Positions 1 through 8,784 of a stretch of DNA of 64,000 nt are shown here, one piece after another. The stretch is from Bog-756 sp963812885. GTDB taxonomy: Bacteria; Actinomycetota; Acidimicrobiia; Acidimicrobiales; RAAP-2. A program made the position numbers and the translations under genes. Where the stretch lies: contig CAWEWZ010000002.1 of NCBI GenBank assembly GCA_963812885.1, positions 372,001 to 436,000 on the forward strand, in the 5' to 3' direction. The notes under the pieces are model-generated. The model saw only the letters and a program-made list of their open reading frames with translations, was not told the DNA's origin and did no database searches. Every line of letters starts with the position of its first letter. The first letter of the stretch is position 1.

Positions 1-695
1 GGTCGCGGGCCAACTCGGAAGCCACTTGGCGTCCGTAGTGGGTGGCCGACCGCGTCCCGACGATGGCCACCGTTGGCCTGTGTTCGAGAATCGTCGGATC
101 CCCGAGGGCGAACAGTACGGCCGGTGCACCTGCATCCCCCACCAACATCGACGGGTACTCGGTCATGTCCGGCAGCAGAACGCTGACTCCGTCCCGAAGA
201 TGTCGCGTCTCGACGTCGGACAGATCGGTGACCCGCGCCGCCGCCAGGAACCTTCGCTCCGGATCCGCAGGATGCGTGCCGGCCCGGACGGCTGCCCAGG
301 CCAGGATCGGCTCAAAGCCGTCCAGCAGCTTCGCCAGACGCACCGGCGTCATCCCGGGAAGTCCGGCCAGTCCAGCCGCGTGGACCTGCCGATCGGACAA
401 GCTTTTCCGGTCGGGACCCCCTCCGCTCCGAGATGGAGACATCGGGCTTGGCGATGGCGGCGCTCCGCCGGGTCGCATCGGCACTGGTCGAGGCTGGTTC
501 GCAGGCGGCCGGTGGGTACCCTGCCGCGTCTCCGGGGGCCACATGCCCATCGGTCGCACTGCCCGAGGGCGTACTGCCTGAGGTGGCACTGCCTGAGGTG
601 GCACTGCCCGAGGTGGCACTGCCCGAGGTGGCACTGCCCGAGGTGGCACTGCCCGAGGGCGTACCACCCGGGTCCTGCTCCTGGGCGGCACTCAC
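1..695 (-). CDS. dprA: DNA-processing protein DprA, 5' part (runs off left edge)
   Basis: DprA loads RecA onto incoming single-stranded DNA during natural transformation. Reading from the left edge upward, the minus strand encodes the SAM-like N-terminal segment (AGLAGLPGMTPVRLAKLLDG) and the first strand of the Rossmann fold (VAIVGTRSATHYGR); the rest lies outside the window. The likely start is GTG at 695. It overlaps the yifB stop as GTGA (692-695) and has GGAGG nine bases upstream. That GTG is one frame away from the DprA core, so an extra base is likely near 400-430. The alternative is an in-frame GTG at 691 with poorer spacing. A 15-bp tandem repeat gives an odd low-complexity N-terminus. 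Confidence 0.85.
556..660. repeat. 15-bp tandem repeat, 7 units, in the dprA N-terminus
   Basis: Seven head-to-tail copies of a 15-bp unit (consensus GCACTGCCCGAGGTG, variants ending GGGC or starting GTACTGCCT). The unit is a multiple of three, so it adds five residues per copy: SGSAT in the frame of the GTG at 695 and AVPPR in the frame of the DprA core. Confidence 0.9.
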
Positions 696-2261
696 AGATC
701 CTCACCTCCGAGCAGCAGACCGCGCCGGCTGCGAAGCATCAGTGCCTCGTGGACGTGGGGTTCATCGACCAGGTCGCCCGGAGCCGTCGAGATCGGCCAC
801 GGTCCTGGCCAATCGACGAACCCGGTGGAGTCCACGGGCACTGAGTGATCCGGACCGGACCTTGCGTTCGAGGATGGCGGCCGGCCGCGGCAGTCATCGG
901 GGCCACCGCGTCGAGTGACGATCCCGGGAGCTCGGCGTTGACTGCAAAACCCCGGTCGGCGGCCCGCCGGCGGGCGCTGGCCACCCTGGCGGCAACGGTC
1001 GCCGTCGTCTCGTCCGGTCGGCCGCTGATCAGTTCGTCGACCTGCGGCCGATCGACCCAGATGGCGATGTCGAACCTGTCCAACAGCGGCCCGGACAGAC
1101 GTCGGGCATACCGCTCACGGGCGGAGTCGCTGCAGCGGCAGCTGCCACATGCTCCCCCTTCGCCGCACGGACAGGGATTCATCGAAGCCACCAGGATGAA
1201 CCGGGCGGGAAATATCGTCGATCCGCGGGCTCGACTGACTCTGACCTGGCCGTCCTCGAGCGGTTGGCGGAGGGCGTCGAGAACCACGGTGGAGAACTCT
1301 CCCAACTCGTCGAGGAACAGTACGCCGCCGTGCGACATACTGATCTCGCCCGGTCGCATGAGGGCGGTTCCACCACCGATCATCGCCACCGGCGACGTTC
1401 CGTGGTGGGGTGAGCGAAACGGAGGACGCGAGACCAAGCCGGTGGGTGGCAACGGGAGTCCGGCCACCGAATGGACACGGGTGGTCTCGAGCGCCGTGGA
1501 CCGATCGAGAGGGGGAAGGAGGCCAGGGAGCCGGGTGGCCAACATGGTCTTCCCCGAGCCGGGTGGTCCGACCATCAACAGATGGTGCCCTCCCGCGGCG
1601 GCAACCTCCAGGGCACGCCGGGCCAGGTGTTGCCCCCGGACATCGGACAGATCGATCGACGGGCACCCGCCGGTCGGGCCCTGTCGGTGGTGGAAGCCCG
1701 GATCGAGGACCTCCGTCGTCTGCGTCCGGCGATGGCTCCGGCACCGCCCTCCAGGCGCTGCGGCCTGACAGGCGATCGACAAGGCCGCAGAGCGTCGGCG
1801 ACGTCCGGACTTCGCATCCCCCGACGAGACTTGCCTCTCGGGCACTTTCGTCGGCCACCACCAGTCGGAATGCCACGAAGCGACTCGGCCAGCACCACGG
1901 TCCCCGGCACCCCCCGGAGCGATCCATCGAGGCCAAGTTCGCCGACGAATGCCGTCGATGCCACCGCCTCCGGCTCCAGCTCCCCCGACGCCACCAACAC
2001 ACCGATGGCGATCGGGAGGTCGAGTCCGGCGCCGTTCTTCCTCATCCCGGACGGCGCCAGGTTGACGGTGACCCGGCGCATCGGCCACGGGAGCCCGCTC
2101 GAAAGCAGAGCGGCTCGCACCCGGTCGCGGGACTCCCGGACCGCCGCGTCGGGCAACCCCACGACGGTGAAGCCCGGCAACCCGTTCGAGACGTGAACCT
2201 CAACCGATACCTGGTGGCCGTCGACCCCGATGAGGACCGCGGACGGAATGGCGGCGATCAT
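692..2261 (-). CDS. comM: YifB/ComM family Mg-chelatase-like AAA+ ATPase
   Basis: ComM-type hexameric helicase that promotes branch migration during integration of transformed DNA; its pairing with dprA fits. The N-terminal domain is typical (GVDGHQVSVEVHVSNGLPGF). It is followed by the Walker A motif GPPGSGKT, the Walker B region GGVLFLDELGEF and a cysteine-rich MNPCPCGEGG segment. The C-terminus ends LLLGGEDL. The start ATG at 2261 sits just after GGAGG. The frame breaks four times, near 1868, between about 1670 and 1770, near 875 and near 780, each consistent with one extra base. The stop overlaps the dprA start by four bases, implying translational coupling. Confidence 0.9.
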
Positions 2262-2566
2262 GGCGCCTCCGATCGAGATGGTTCGGCGCCTCCAGGGACC
2301 CACGGGGACCCGGTGGCGACGAACGCTGAGAGTTGGAGCGCCGCTCACGCACGGTGCATGCGGCCGCTCGAAGCACCGACGGCACCCTAAATCACCGGTG
2401 TCACACCCTCCGGAGCACCGGCGCCAACAGGCCCGGCCAGCGTCGGCTCACCGTCCCGCCCGCAGGGCCCGCACCCCGGCCGACCCCCGAACCCAGCGAC
2501 CCGAACGGCAGCGCCCCCGAACCCAGCGCCCCCCGAACCCAGCGACCGTAACAGCCGACCCCGAAC
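2262..2566. other. 305-bp gap between yifB and enoyl-CoA hydratase with degenerate repeats
   Basis: No gene seen. Its right part holds imperfect copies of CCCCCGAACCCAGCG at about 2484, 2514 and 2531; a further copy at about 2559 spans the hydratase stop codon. The rest is GC-rich with no convincing promoter. The yifB ATG has its own GGAGG (about 2266-2270), so yifB could still be read from upstream transcripts. Confidence 0.6.
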
Positions 2567-3362
2567 TCAGCGACCCTCGAACCGTGGCTCGCGTTTCTCG
2601 GCTGAACGCCCGGAGTGCCTCCAGGGTGTCCGCGCTGGCGAAATTGACCGCCTGGGAACGGGACTCCTCCTCGAGGGCCTGATCCATCGAGATGTTGAGG
2701 GAGTTGTTCAACATGGTCTTGGTCATGGACAGGGCCAACGGGGGGCCGGCGGCCAGCCGTGTCGCCCAGTCCGAAACGAACGCGTCCAACTGGTCGGCAG
2801 GGACGATCCGGTTGACCAGGCCGAATTCCAGAGCCTGGCCGGCGTCGATGATGTCGGCGAAAAAGGCGAGCTCCTTGGCCCGGTGAAGGCCGATCAACCG
2901 GGGAAGGAGCCACGACGCCCCGAAGTCCACCGAGAGCCCCCGTTTCGAGAAGATCTGGGAGAAGCGGGCCGTGTCCGACGCCACCACCAGATCGCATCCC
3001 AGCGCCATGCTCATGCCGGCACCGGCGGCCACGCCTCCCACTTTGGCGATGGTGGGCTTGGGGATCCGGTGCAGCCGGAGGGCCACGTCCCCCAGAGCGC
3101 GCAGCTGCACCAGGTAGGGATCACCCGGTCGCCCGGCCACATCCGACGGGTCGCCGAGGTCGGCCCCCGAACAGAACGCGTCGCCGGCCCCGGTCAGGAT
3201 CATCACCCGGACCTCGCGGTCGGTGGCCACGTCGTCGAACGTGGCCAGGAGCTCGCGCCACATGGTGCCGTTGGCCGCGTTCTTGCGGGCCGGCCGGTTC
3301 ATGGTGACCGTCATCACGCCCGCATCGCGCTCGACGATCAGGGTCTTGAGCTGGTTGGACAT
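2567..3362 (-). CDS. Enoyl-CoA hydratase/isomerase family protein
   Basis: Crotonase-fold enzyme acting on acyl-CoA thioesters, probably in beta-oxidation or a related pathway; the substrate cannot be told. Family motifs present are NRPARKNAANGTMW near the N-terminus, the oxyanion-hole segments SGADLGDPSD and KVGGVAAGAGMSMALGCD, and a DFGASWLLPRLIG region. The C-terminus should read AFSEKREPRFEGR and stop at 2567; an extra C near 2606 throws the frame so that it runs on past the stop. The ATG at 3362 is preferred over the GTG three bases before it because TAGGCT lies exactly six bases upstream. The gene interrupts the usual yraN-comM pairing. Confidence 0.9.
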
Positions 3363-3368
3363 CACCGC

Positions 3369-3374
3369 AGCCTA
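3369..3374 (-). promoter_or_regulatory. -10 element TAGGCT of the enoyl-CoA hydratase (leaderless)
   Basis: TAGGCT followed by six bases and ATG 3362, with no Shine-Dalgarno sequence. Transcription would start at or next to the start codon. Confidence 0.55.
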
Positions 3375-3437
3375 TGAGAACCCCGTCGACAGCGCCGCCC
3401 CCGGTCGACGGCCACGCTCGCGTCGAAGGCACCTCAC

Positions 3438-3862
3438 TCAGAACGCGTTCTCGATGACCTCGACCCGGCCGGCGGTGATGGAGACGACATCGAAACGAAC
3501 CTCGACCCGGCTCCGGCCCGATGCCGGGGTCAGCTCCGACAGCCATCTCGCGGCCAGGCGCCGGATGCGGCGCTGCTTGGCTTCGAGCACCGACTCGGCT
3601 CCCGATCCGAACCGGTCGCTCGACCTGGTCTTGACCTCGCAGAACACCACCGTCTTGCCCTGACGAACGATGAGGTCGATCTCACCCTCTCGGCGGCGCC
3701 AGTTCCGGTCGAGGATCTCGTAGCCGTCGTCCTCGTACCGCTTGGCCGCCAGGGCCTCTCCTTGGCCGCCGAGGGACCGGCGGGCTTCGGCTCGGGCACT
3801 TCCCCCCGCCCCCGTGGGGCGGGATCGTTCCCCGCTGGGCGCTCCCCGGCGCCCGGGTTCAC
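3438..3862 (-). CDS. yraN: YraN family putative endonuclease (UPF0102)
   Basis: Small restriction-endonuclease-fold protein of unproven function, normally found between rnhB and comM. Visible signature: GEALAAKRYEDDGYEILDRN, then REGEIDLIV and FCEVKTRS, the E-x-D / E-x-K catalytic pattern of the fold. It ends VEVIENAF. The GTG at 3862 overlaps the stop of the upstream DUF2469 gene as GTGA and has AGAAGGA before it. Its frame differs from the conserved core, so there is an indel near 3770-3800 in a C-rich run. Here the net shift is -1 (or +2), unlike most genes in the window. Confidence 0.88.
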
Positions 3863-4152
3863 AGATCCTTCTCGGGGAGCCGCTCGATGTTGACGTCCCG
3901 GAAGGTGAGGATGCGAACCGACGGCACGAACCGGGCCGGTCGGTACATGTCCCAGACCCACGCATCATTGAGGGTGACCTCGACGCAGGCCGGCGAGGTG
4001 TCCGACCGCACGGTCACGTCGACGCTGTTGGCCAGGTAGAAGCGCCGCTCGGTCTCCACCACGTAGGCGAAGAGCGGCAGGACGGCCCGATACTCCTGCA
4101 CCAGGGCCAGTTCGATCTCAGACTCGTACCGCTCGAGATCCTCTTCGCTCAT
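3859..4152 (-). CDS. DUF2469 family protein
   Basis: Actinobacterial protein of unknown function (97 aa) that usually sits next to rnhB/yraN. The family pattern is clear: MSEEDLERYESEIELAL at the start, then VVETERRFYLANSV and NDAWVWDMYRPARFV, ending with a conserved FRDVNIERL. ATG 4152 is chosen because the family begins there; sequence upstream in the same frame is not conserved-looking. lepB and rnhB, often found between rplS and this gene, are absent: only about 200 bp separate it from rplS. Confidence 0.9.
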   Translation of the reverse strand: MSEEDLERYESEIELALVQEYRAVLPLFAYVVETERRFYLANSVDVTVRSDTSPACVEVTLNDAWVWDMYRPARFVPSVRILTFRDVNIERLPEKDL

Positions 4153-4351
4153 CGCAGGCGTGGCCGGGATGCCGGATCGGCCCCACCGGGCTCGGCTCCG
4201 GGAGGACCGGCCGGCCCGGCCCTGTCCGATACACCGTCGGCCCGATCCACCTCGAGCGTCCGACCGGTCCGCCGGATCACCGGTCGACCCGGCGACATCC
4301 TCCCACCGCCTGTTAGGAGCACCTGTCGGAGCCAACGTCCGGCCTGACCGG

Positions 4352-4705
4352 TCAGGGGCGGGCAGACCGCCGCTCCTTGATCTTGGCCGCCTTACCGTGG
4401 CGGTCCCTCAGGTAGTAGAGCTTGGCCCGGCGGACGTCGCCCAGGGAGACCACCTCGGTCATGGCGATCACCGGGGAATGGACCGGGAAGGTGCGCTCGA
4501 CGCCCACGCCGAAGCTCACCTTGCGGACCGTGAACGTCTCGCGCACCCCGGTTCCCTGCCGCTTGACCACCGCCCCCTGGAACACCTGGACCCGCTCGCG
4601 GGTGCCCTCGACCACCCGGACGTGGACCTTCACGGTGTCCCCGGGCCGGAAGTCGGGAATGTCGTCCCGCAGGCTGTCACGGTCGATGATGTCGGTCGGG
4701 TTCAT
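4352..4705 (-). CDS. rplS: 50S ribosomal protein L19
   Basis: Component of the large subunit at the 30S-50S interface. It is 117 aa and begins MNPTDIIDRDSLRDDIPDF. The L19 core RPGDTVKVHVRVVEGTRERV is followed by RVQVFQGAVVKRQGTG, and the protein ends in a basic tail (KAAKIKERRSARP). ATG 4705 is the family start; the longer upstream reading is not L19-like. It lies 146 bp downstream of trmD, the usual rimM-trmD-rplS order. Confidence 0.97.
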   Translation of the reverse strand: MNPTDIIDRDSLRDDIPDFRPGDTVKVHVRVVEGTRERVQVFQGAVVKRQGTGVRETFTVRKVSFGVGVERTFPVHSPVIAMTEVVSLGDVRRAKLYYLRDRHGKAAKIKERRSARP

Positions 4706-4851
4706 TGGGCGCGTCTTTCCACGAATCGTTCGGACTCTCCCCCGATTGGCACTTTTCGGGCCAGATCCTTCCAGGAGCTCCAGCTCCTCGAGACGTTCTG
4801 AACGATCCGGGCCTACAGCGCGAGTACCGGCCCAGCCGGCGACTACGGGGC

Positions 4852-5631
4852 TCACCAATCGTAGCCGTGTTCGCGCAGGAGGCGCACCTCACCGTGGTCG
4901 ACCAGGATCTGGACCTCCTCATCGGTGAGACCCCCCCGATCGGCGATCAGGTCGGGACGGCGCTCCATGGTCCGGACCAGGGCCTGGACCCGGCGCCAGC
5001 GGTCGATCCGGGCGTGATCGCCGGAGAGCAGCGTGTCCGGCACCGGCCAGCCCCGGAACTCGGCCGGGCGGGTGTACTGGGGGTACTCGAGGAGCCCGGC
5101 GGAGAAGCTCTCGTCGCCCACGGAATCGTCGTTTCCGAGCACTCCGGGCAGCAGGCGCACGACCGCCTCCACCACGACCAGGGCGGCCAGCTCCCCGCCG
5201 GCCAGGACGAAGTCCCCCACCGAGAGCTCCTCGTCGACCAGATGATCGGCGATGCGCTGGTCGACGCCCTCGTAGCGGCCGCAGAGCAGGGAGAATCCAT
5301 CGGCCTGAGCGGCGTACTCCTCGGCCACCCGTTGGTCGAAGCGCCGGCCCGAGGGCGAGAGCAGGACCAGGGGCCGGGGCAGACCATCGGGGGATGCGGC
5401 GACCCGCTCGACGGCGCCGAACACCGGCTCGGGGCCGATGACCATGCCGGCGCCACCCCCGAAGGGAGCGTCGTCCACCGACCGGTGGGGATCGGTGGCC
5501 GCCTCCCGGACGTCGTGGGTGCGCAGGTCCAGCTGGCCGCGTCCCCGGGCCCGTCCGAGTATCGAGGCATCGGCGTAGTGGTCGATGACGTCCGGGAAGA
5601 GGGTGAAGACGTCGATGCGGAGGGTGCGCAC
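4852..5631 (-). CDS. trmD: tRNA (guanine-37-N1)-methyltransferase
   Basis: TrmD methylates G37 of tRNAs with SAM, preventing +1 slippage. The SPOUT/trefoil-knot motifs are intact: LRIDVFTLFPDVID at the start, FGGGAGMV, LLCGRYEGVDQR, and the C-terminal PGVLGNDDSVGDESF and LLEYPQYTRP. Its 259 aa is a normal length and the frame is unbroken. GTG 5631 is taken as start because the family begins at RTLRIDVF; an ATG at 5667 inside rimM is possible. Only about 13 bp separate it from the rimM stop, so the two are co-transcribed. Confidence 0.97.
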   Translation of the reverse strand: MRTLRIDVFTLFPDVIDHYADASILGRARGRGQLDLRTHDVREAATDPHRSVDDAPFGGGAGMVIGPEPVFGAVERVAASPDGLPRPLVLLSPSGRRFDQRVAEEYAAQADGFSLLCGRYEGVDQRIADHLVDEELSVGDFVLAGGELAALVVVEAVVRLLPGVLGNDDSVGDESFSAGLLEYPQYTRPAEFRGWPVPDTLLSGDHARIDRWRRVQALVRTMERRPDLIADRGGLTDEEVQILVDHGEVRLLREHGYDW

Positions 5632-5644
5632 GGAGGTGCCCGGA

Positions 5645-6109
5645 TCAGGAAAGGTCGAGGAGACCATCGGGGACCTCCACGATGATCCGCACCCCGGGTT
5701 CGTTCCCGACGACGAACCGGAGCGGGATCAACGCCCCTCCGTCGAGGACCAGGAGGTCGCTGGCCGGATTGGCCTCCACGCTGTCCACGGTCCCGAGCAC
5801 CCTCCCCGAGGCGTCCTCGACCGATGACCCGATCAGCTCGTGAATCCACAAGGCATCGGGGTCGTCGAGCGGGGGGGCGAACAGCTGGGTGCCCCTGGCC
5901 CTGTCGGCCTCGTCGATGCCGGACAGGCCCTCGAAGGTCACGATGAACCGACCCTGGTGGGGTGCGGAGCGCAGGACGGTCATCGGTCGGCCGTCCTCGG
6001 TGCTGAGCACCGAACCCGGGGCCACCCGCTCGGGTCGGTTGGTGGCCAGCGAGACGATCACGTCGCCCCGCAGCCCATGCGGCTTCACGATCCGTCCGAC
6101 CTCGAGCAT
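5645..6109 (-). CDS. rimM: Ribosome maturation factor RimM
   Basis: RimM helps assemble the head of the 30S subunit and binds S19. Motifs: MLEVGRIVKPHGLRGDV (N-terminal RimM domain), the region APHQGRFIVTFEGL, then the PRC-barrel part (LWIHELIGSSVED, LVLDGGALIPLRFV) and the ending IIVEVPDGLLDL. ATG 6109 matches the family start (154 aa) but has no obvious ribosome binding site. The same frame stays open to 6271 through repetitive DNA, so a longer, Pro/Thr-rich N-terminus cannot be excluded. Confidence 0.95.
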   Translation of the reverse strand: MLEVGRIVKPHGLRGDVIVSLATNRPERVAPGSVLSTEDGRPMTVLRSAPHQGRFIVTFEGLSGIDEADRARGTQLFAPPLDDPDALWIHELIGSSVEDASGRVLGTVDSVEANPASDLLVLDGGALIPLRFVVGNEPGVRIIVEVPDGLLDLS

Positions 6110-6142
6110 GGGAGCTTGGTCAGCCGGGCCAACGGTCGACCT

Positions 6143-6233
6143 TGCCGTCGTGGTCGCTGGTGCCGTCGTGGTCGCTGGTGTCGGTGGGGCCAGCCGTGTC
6201 GGTGGGGCCAGCCGGTGTCGGTGGGGCCAGCCG
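6143..6233. repeat. 18-19-bp tandem repeats upstream of rimM
   Basis: Two copies of TGCCGTCGTGGTCGCTGG (6143-6178) are followed by three copies of a TGTCGGTGGGGCCAGCCG-type unit to about 6233. They lie between the KH gene and rimM. On the minus strand they could encode an Asp/Thr/Pro-rich extension of RimM or be non-coding spacer. Confidence 0.75.
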
Positions 6234-6329
6234 GTGGTCGGTATCGCCGTCAGCCCTTCCGGTCCCGCCATCGACCCGTCCCGTCCCAGCGTCGACCCTG
6301 GGGGTGCGACCGTTCACCGACCGGTGACG

Positions 6330-6668
6330 TCAGTCGTCGACGATGTCGACGCTGGTCTGCACCCCATCGCGGGCGCCGGCGGCGGCCACCACCGTGCGGA
6401 TGGCCTGGGCCACCCGACCTCGACGTCCGATGACCCGGCCCATGTCGTCGGGGGCCACGTGGATCCGGAACCGGACCGTGTCCCCCCGCTCCTCGGTGTT
6501 GATGACCACGGCCGCCGGGTCCGATGTGATCGAGTTGACCAGATAGGTCACGACCGCCAGGGGCGTGCCCCCCGAGACCCGGTTGCCGGCGTCATCGTCC
6601 TCGTGGCCGCCGAGGTCGTCGATCGTGTTGACGTCATCGGGTGAGTCGAGAGCGAGTTCGTCGCTCAC
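6330..6668 (-). CDS. khpA: KH-domain RNA-binding protein (KhpA-like, YlqC family)
   Basis: Small RNA-binding protein found between rpsP and rimM in Gram-positive bacteria; partners of this family affect RNA stability and cell-size control. A single KH domain lies at the C-terminus, with the GxxG loop in MGRVIGRRGRVAQAIR. The N-terminal third is acidic (DSPDDVNTIDDLGGHEDDD), longer than in most KhpA proteins. GTG 6668 overlaps the rpsP stop as GTGA, so translation is coupled. Length 112 aa. Confidence 0.9.
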   Translation of the reverse strand: MSDELALDSPDDVNTIDDLGGHEDDDAGNRVSGGTPLAVVTYLVNSITSDPAAVVINTEERGDTVRFRIHVAPDDMGRVIGRRGRVAQAIRTVVAAAGARDGVQTSVDIVDD

Positions 6669-6952
6669 TTGGCCGCCTTGGTCAGCTCGAACTCGTCGAG
6701 CGCACCCGACTTCTTGAGCAGCTTCTCGACGCGCTCGGTGGGCGTCGCACCCTGGGACAGCCACTTGACGGCCTTGGCGTTGTCGATCTCCACGACGGCG
6801 TCAGGCTCGGCCAACGACTTGCCCCGGGGGGCGTAGGTCCCCACGATCTCGATGAACCGACCGTTGCGCGGCGAACGGCTGTCCGCCGCCACCAACCGGT
6901 AGGTCGGCTGCTTCTTCTTCCCGATCCGCACGAGGCGGAGCTTTACGGCCAC
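6665..6952 (-). CDS. rpsP: 30S ribosomal protein S16
   Basis: Small-subunit assembly protein, 95 aa. The N-terminus is diagnostic (VKLRLVRIGKKKQPTYR, then VAADSRSPRNGRFIE), followed by IGxYxP-type sequence VGTYAPRG. GTG 6952 is preceded by GAGGAG at seven bases. The stop overlaps the KH-protein start. Confidence 0.98.
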   Translation of the reverse strand: MAVKLRLVRIGKKKQPTYRLVAADSRSPRNGRFIEIVGTYAPRGKSLAEPDAVVEIDNAKAVKWLSQGATPTERVEKLLKKSGALDEFELTKAAK

Positions 6953-7122
6953 TGTGAACTCCTCTGCATTCTCTTGATAGCGCCCTACAGTCTCCCACCA
7001 ATGCCGGGGCCGACGCGCAATCGGTCCCCGGCCACCAGATGCTGAATATCAAAGCCCCAAAATCGGTCCGGCCCGGGTCGGGCCAGGCCGGCCCGCCACC
7101 CGGTCCCGGCGACCAGAAGCGC

Positions 7123-8691
7123 TCACCGAGCCTTGGGCGTCACCCTTCCGCCGCCCTTGCCCTTCTTCCCGCCCTTGCCCTTCGACTTGGAGGATCCCCT
7201 GGGTACCGCCCCCAAACCCCCTCCTGAGGACATCGGACCGGCCCCGAGGGCGCCGGGCTCCCGACCCATGGCGGCCATGGCCGACAGATCGCCGCCGCCG
7301 GCGTTCATCTCGGCCATCTCGGCCATCTCGGCCATGGCCTGGGGGGACATCTTGGGGCCACGGCCGAACAGTCCACCGAGACCGCCCATGGCCCCGCCCA
7401 TGCCGCCCTTTCCGAGGCCCTTCATCATCTTCTGCATCTCCTTGAACTGCTTGAGGAGCGCGTTGACGTCCGAGGTGGCCGTGCCGCTGCCGTTGGCGAT
7501 CCTGACCCGTCGGCCACCGTCGATGATGGACGGATCGACTCGCTCGGTCGGGGTCATCGACCGGATGATCGCCTCGATCTGCCCGATCTGGCGGTCGTCG
7601 ATGGCCGACGAGGCCTGCTTGAGGTCCTTCGGCACTCCGGGCAGGAGGGACAGCATCCCCGAGACCGAACCCATCTTCTTGACCTGCTGGAGCTGCTCCA
7701 GGAAGTCCTCGAGCGTGAACCGACCCTCGATCATGGCGGCCGCACCCTTGGTGGTGACCTCCTTGTCCATGGTGCGGTCGGCCTGCTCGATGAGGCTGAG
7801 CACGTCACCCATCCCGAGGATGCGGTCGGCCATCCGGTCAGGGTGGAATTGGTCGAAGTCGTCGAGCTTCTCACCGGTGGAGGCGAAGGCGATGGGCCGG
7901 CCCACCACCTCCTTCACCGACAGCGCGGCTCCGCCCCGGGCATCGCCGTCCAGCTTGGTCAGGATGACCCCGTCGAGCGACAGGGCGTCATGGAACGCCG
8001 CCGCCGTCGACACCGCGTCCTGGCCGGTCATGGCATCGATGACCAGGAACGTGTAGTGCGGGTCCACCGCGCCGGCGATATGCCGGATCTCGTCCATCAG
8101 GTCTTCGTCGATGGCCAGTCGTCCGGCCGTGTCGACGATGAGGACGTCCCGGCCCAGTCGCCTGGCCTCTTCGAGTCCGGCGGTGGCGACCGCCACCGGG
8201 TCGGTGGGCTCGCTGAAGACGGTGATCCCGGCCTGTTGGCCGAGCACACGGAGCTGTTCGACGGCGGCCGGCCGCTGCAGGTCGGCCCCGACGAGCAGCG
8301 GGTTGCGGCCCTGCTGCTTGAACCAGCGGGCCAGCTTGGCCGAGGTCGTGGTCTTCCCGGATCCTTGGAGCCCCGCCAGCAGGACCACGGTCGGTGGTCT
8401 GCCCGCGTAGGTGATCCGCAGCGTCTCGCCGCCGAGGATGCCGACCAGCTCCTCGTTGACCACCTTGATGACCTGTTGGCCGGGGCTGAGGTTCTGGACC
8501 AGTTCGAGGCCGACGCACCGCTCGCGGACGGCGTCAGTGAACTTCCGTACGACCCCGATCTCGACGTCGGCCTCGAGCAGGGCGGTGCGGATCTCGCGGA
8601 GGACCTCGTCGACATCGGCATCGCTCAGGCGCCCGCGGCTGCGGAGTCTGGAGAAGATGCCTTCGAATCGGTCGGTCAGGCTCTCGAACAT
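7123..8691 (-). CDS. ffh: Signal recognition particle protein Ffh (SRP54)
   Basis: GTPase that binds signal sequences of nascent membrane proteins and docks with FtsY. The NG domain carries GLQGSGKTTT (P-loop), DLQRPAAVEQL, DTAGRLAIDEDLM and TKLDGDARGGAALS. The M domain (DFLEQLQQVKKMGSVSGML, PGVPKDLKQA) is followed by a Met/Gly-rich and then Lys/Gly-rich tail. 522 aa, frame intact. The ATG at 8691 has GAGGA just upstream, and TAGCCT lies nine bases before the ATG, so it may also have its own promoter. Confidence 0.97.
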   Translation of the reverse strand: MFESLTDRFEGIFSRLRSRGRLSDADVDEVLREIRTALLEADVEIGVVRKFTDAVRERCVGLELVQNLSPGQQVIKVVNEELVGILGGETLRITYAGRPPTVVLLAGLQGSGKTTTSAKLARWFKQQGRNPLLVGADLQRPAAVEQLRVLGQQAGITVFSEPTDPVAVATAGLEEARRLGRDVLIVDTAGRLAIDEDLMDEIRHIAGAVDPHYTFLVIDAMTGQDAVSTAAAFHDALSLDGVILTKLDGDARGGAALSVKEVVGRPIAFASTGEKLDDFDQFHPDRMADRILGMGDVLSLIEQADRTMDKEVTTKGAAAMIEGRFTLEDFLEQLQQVKKMGSVSGMLSLLPGVPKDLKQASSAIDDRQIGQIEAIIRSMTPTERVDPSIIDGGRRVRIANGSGTATSDVNALLKQFKEMQKMMKGLGKGGMGGAMGGLGGLFGRGPKMSPQAMAEMAEMAEMNAGGGDLSAMAAMGREPGALGAGPMSSGGGLGAVPRGSSKSKGKGGKKGKGGGRVTPKAR

Positions 8692-8784
8692 GGGGTCCTC
8701 AGGCTATAGGACGGCGGTCGGCGCGACGGTCGCGGGTCGAGGCCCGGGAGGTCGGGACGGCATCGATCGGAGTCGTGGAACCGA

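Noticed and set aside
7070..7084. GGCCCG-GGT-CGGGCC hairpin between ffh and rpsP as a terminator
   Set aside because: Short stem, no T-tract, and such palindromes are common by chance at this GC content.
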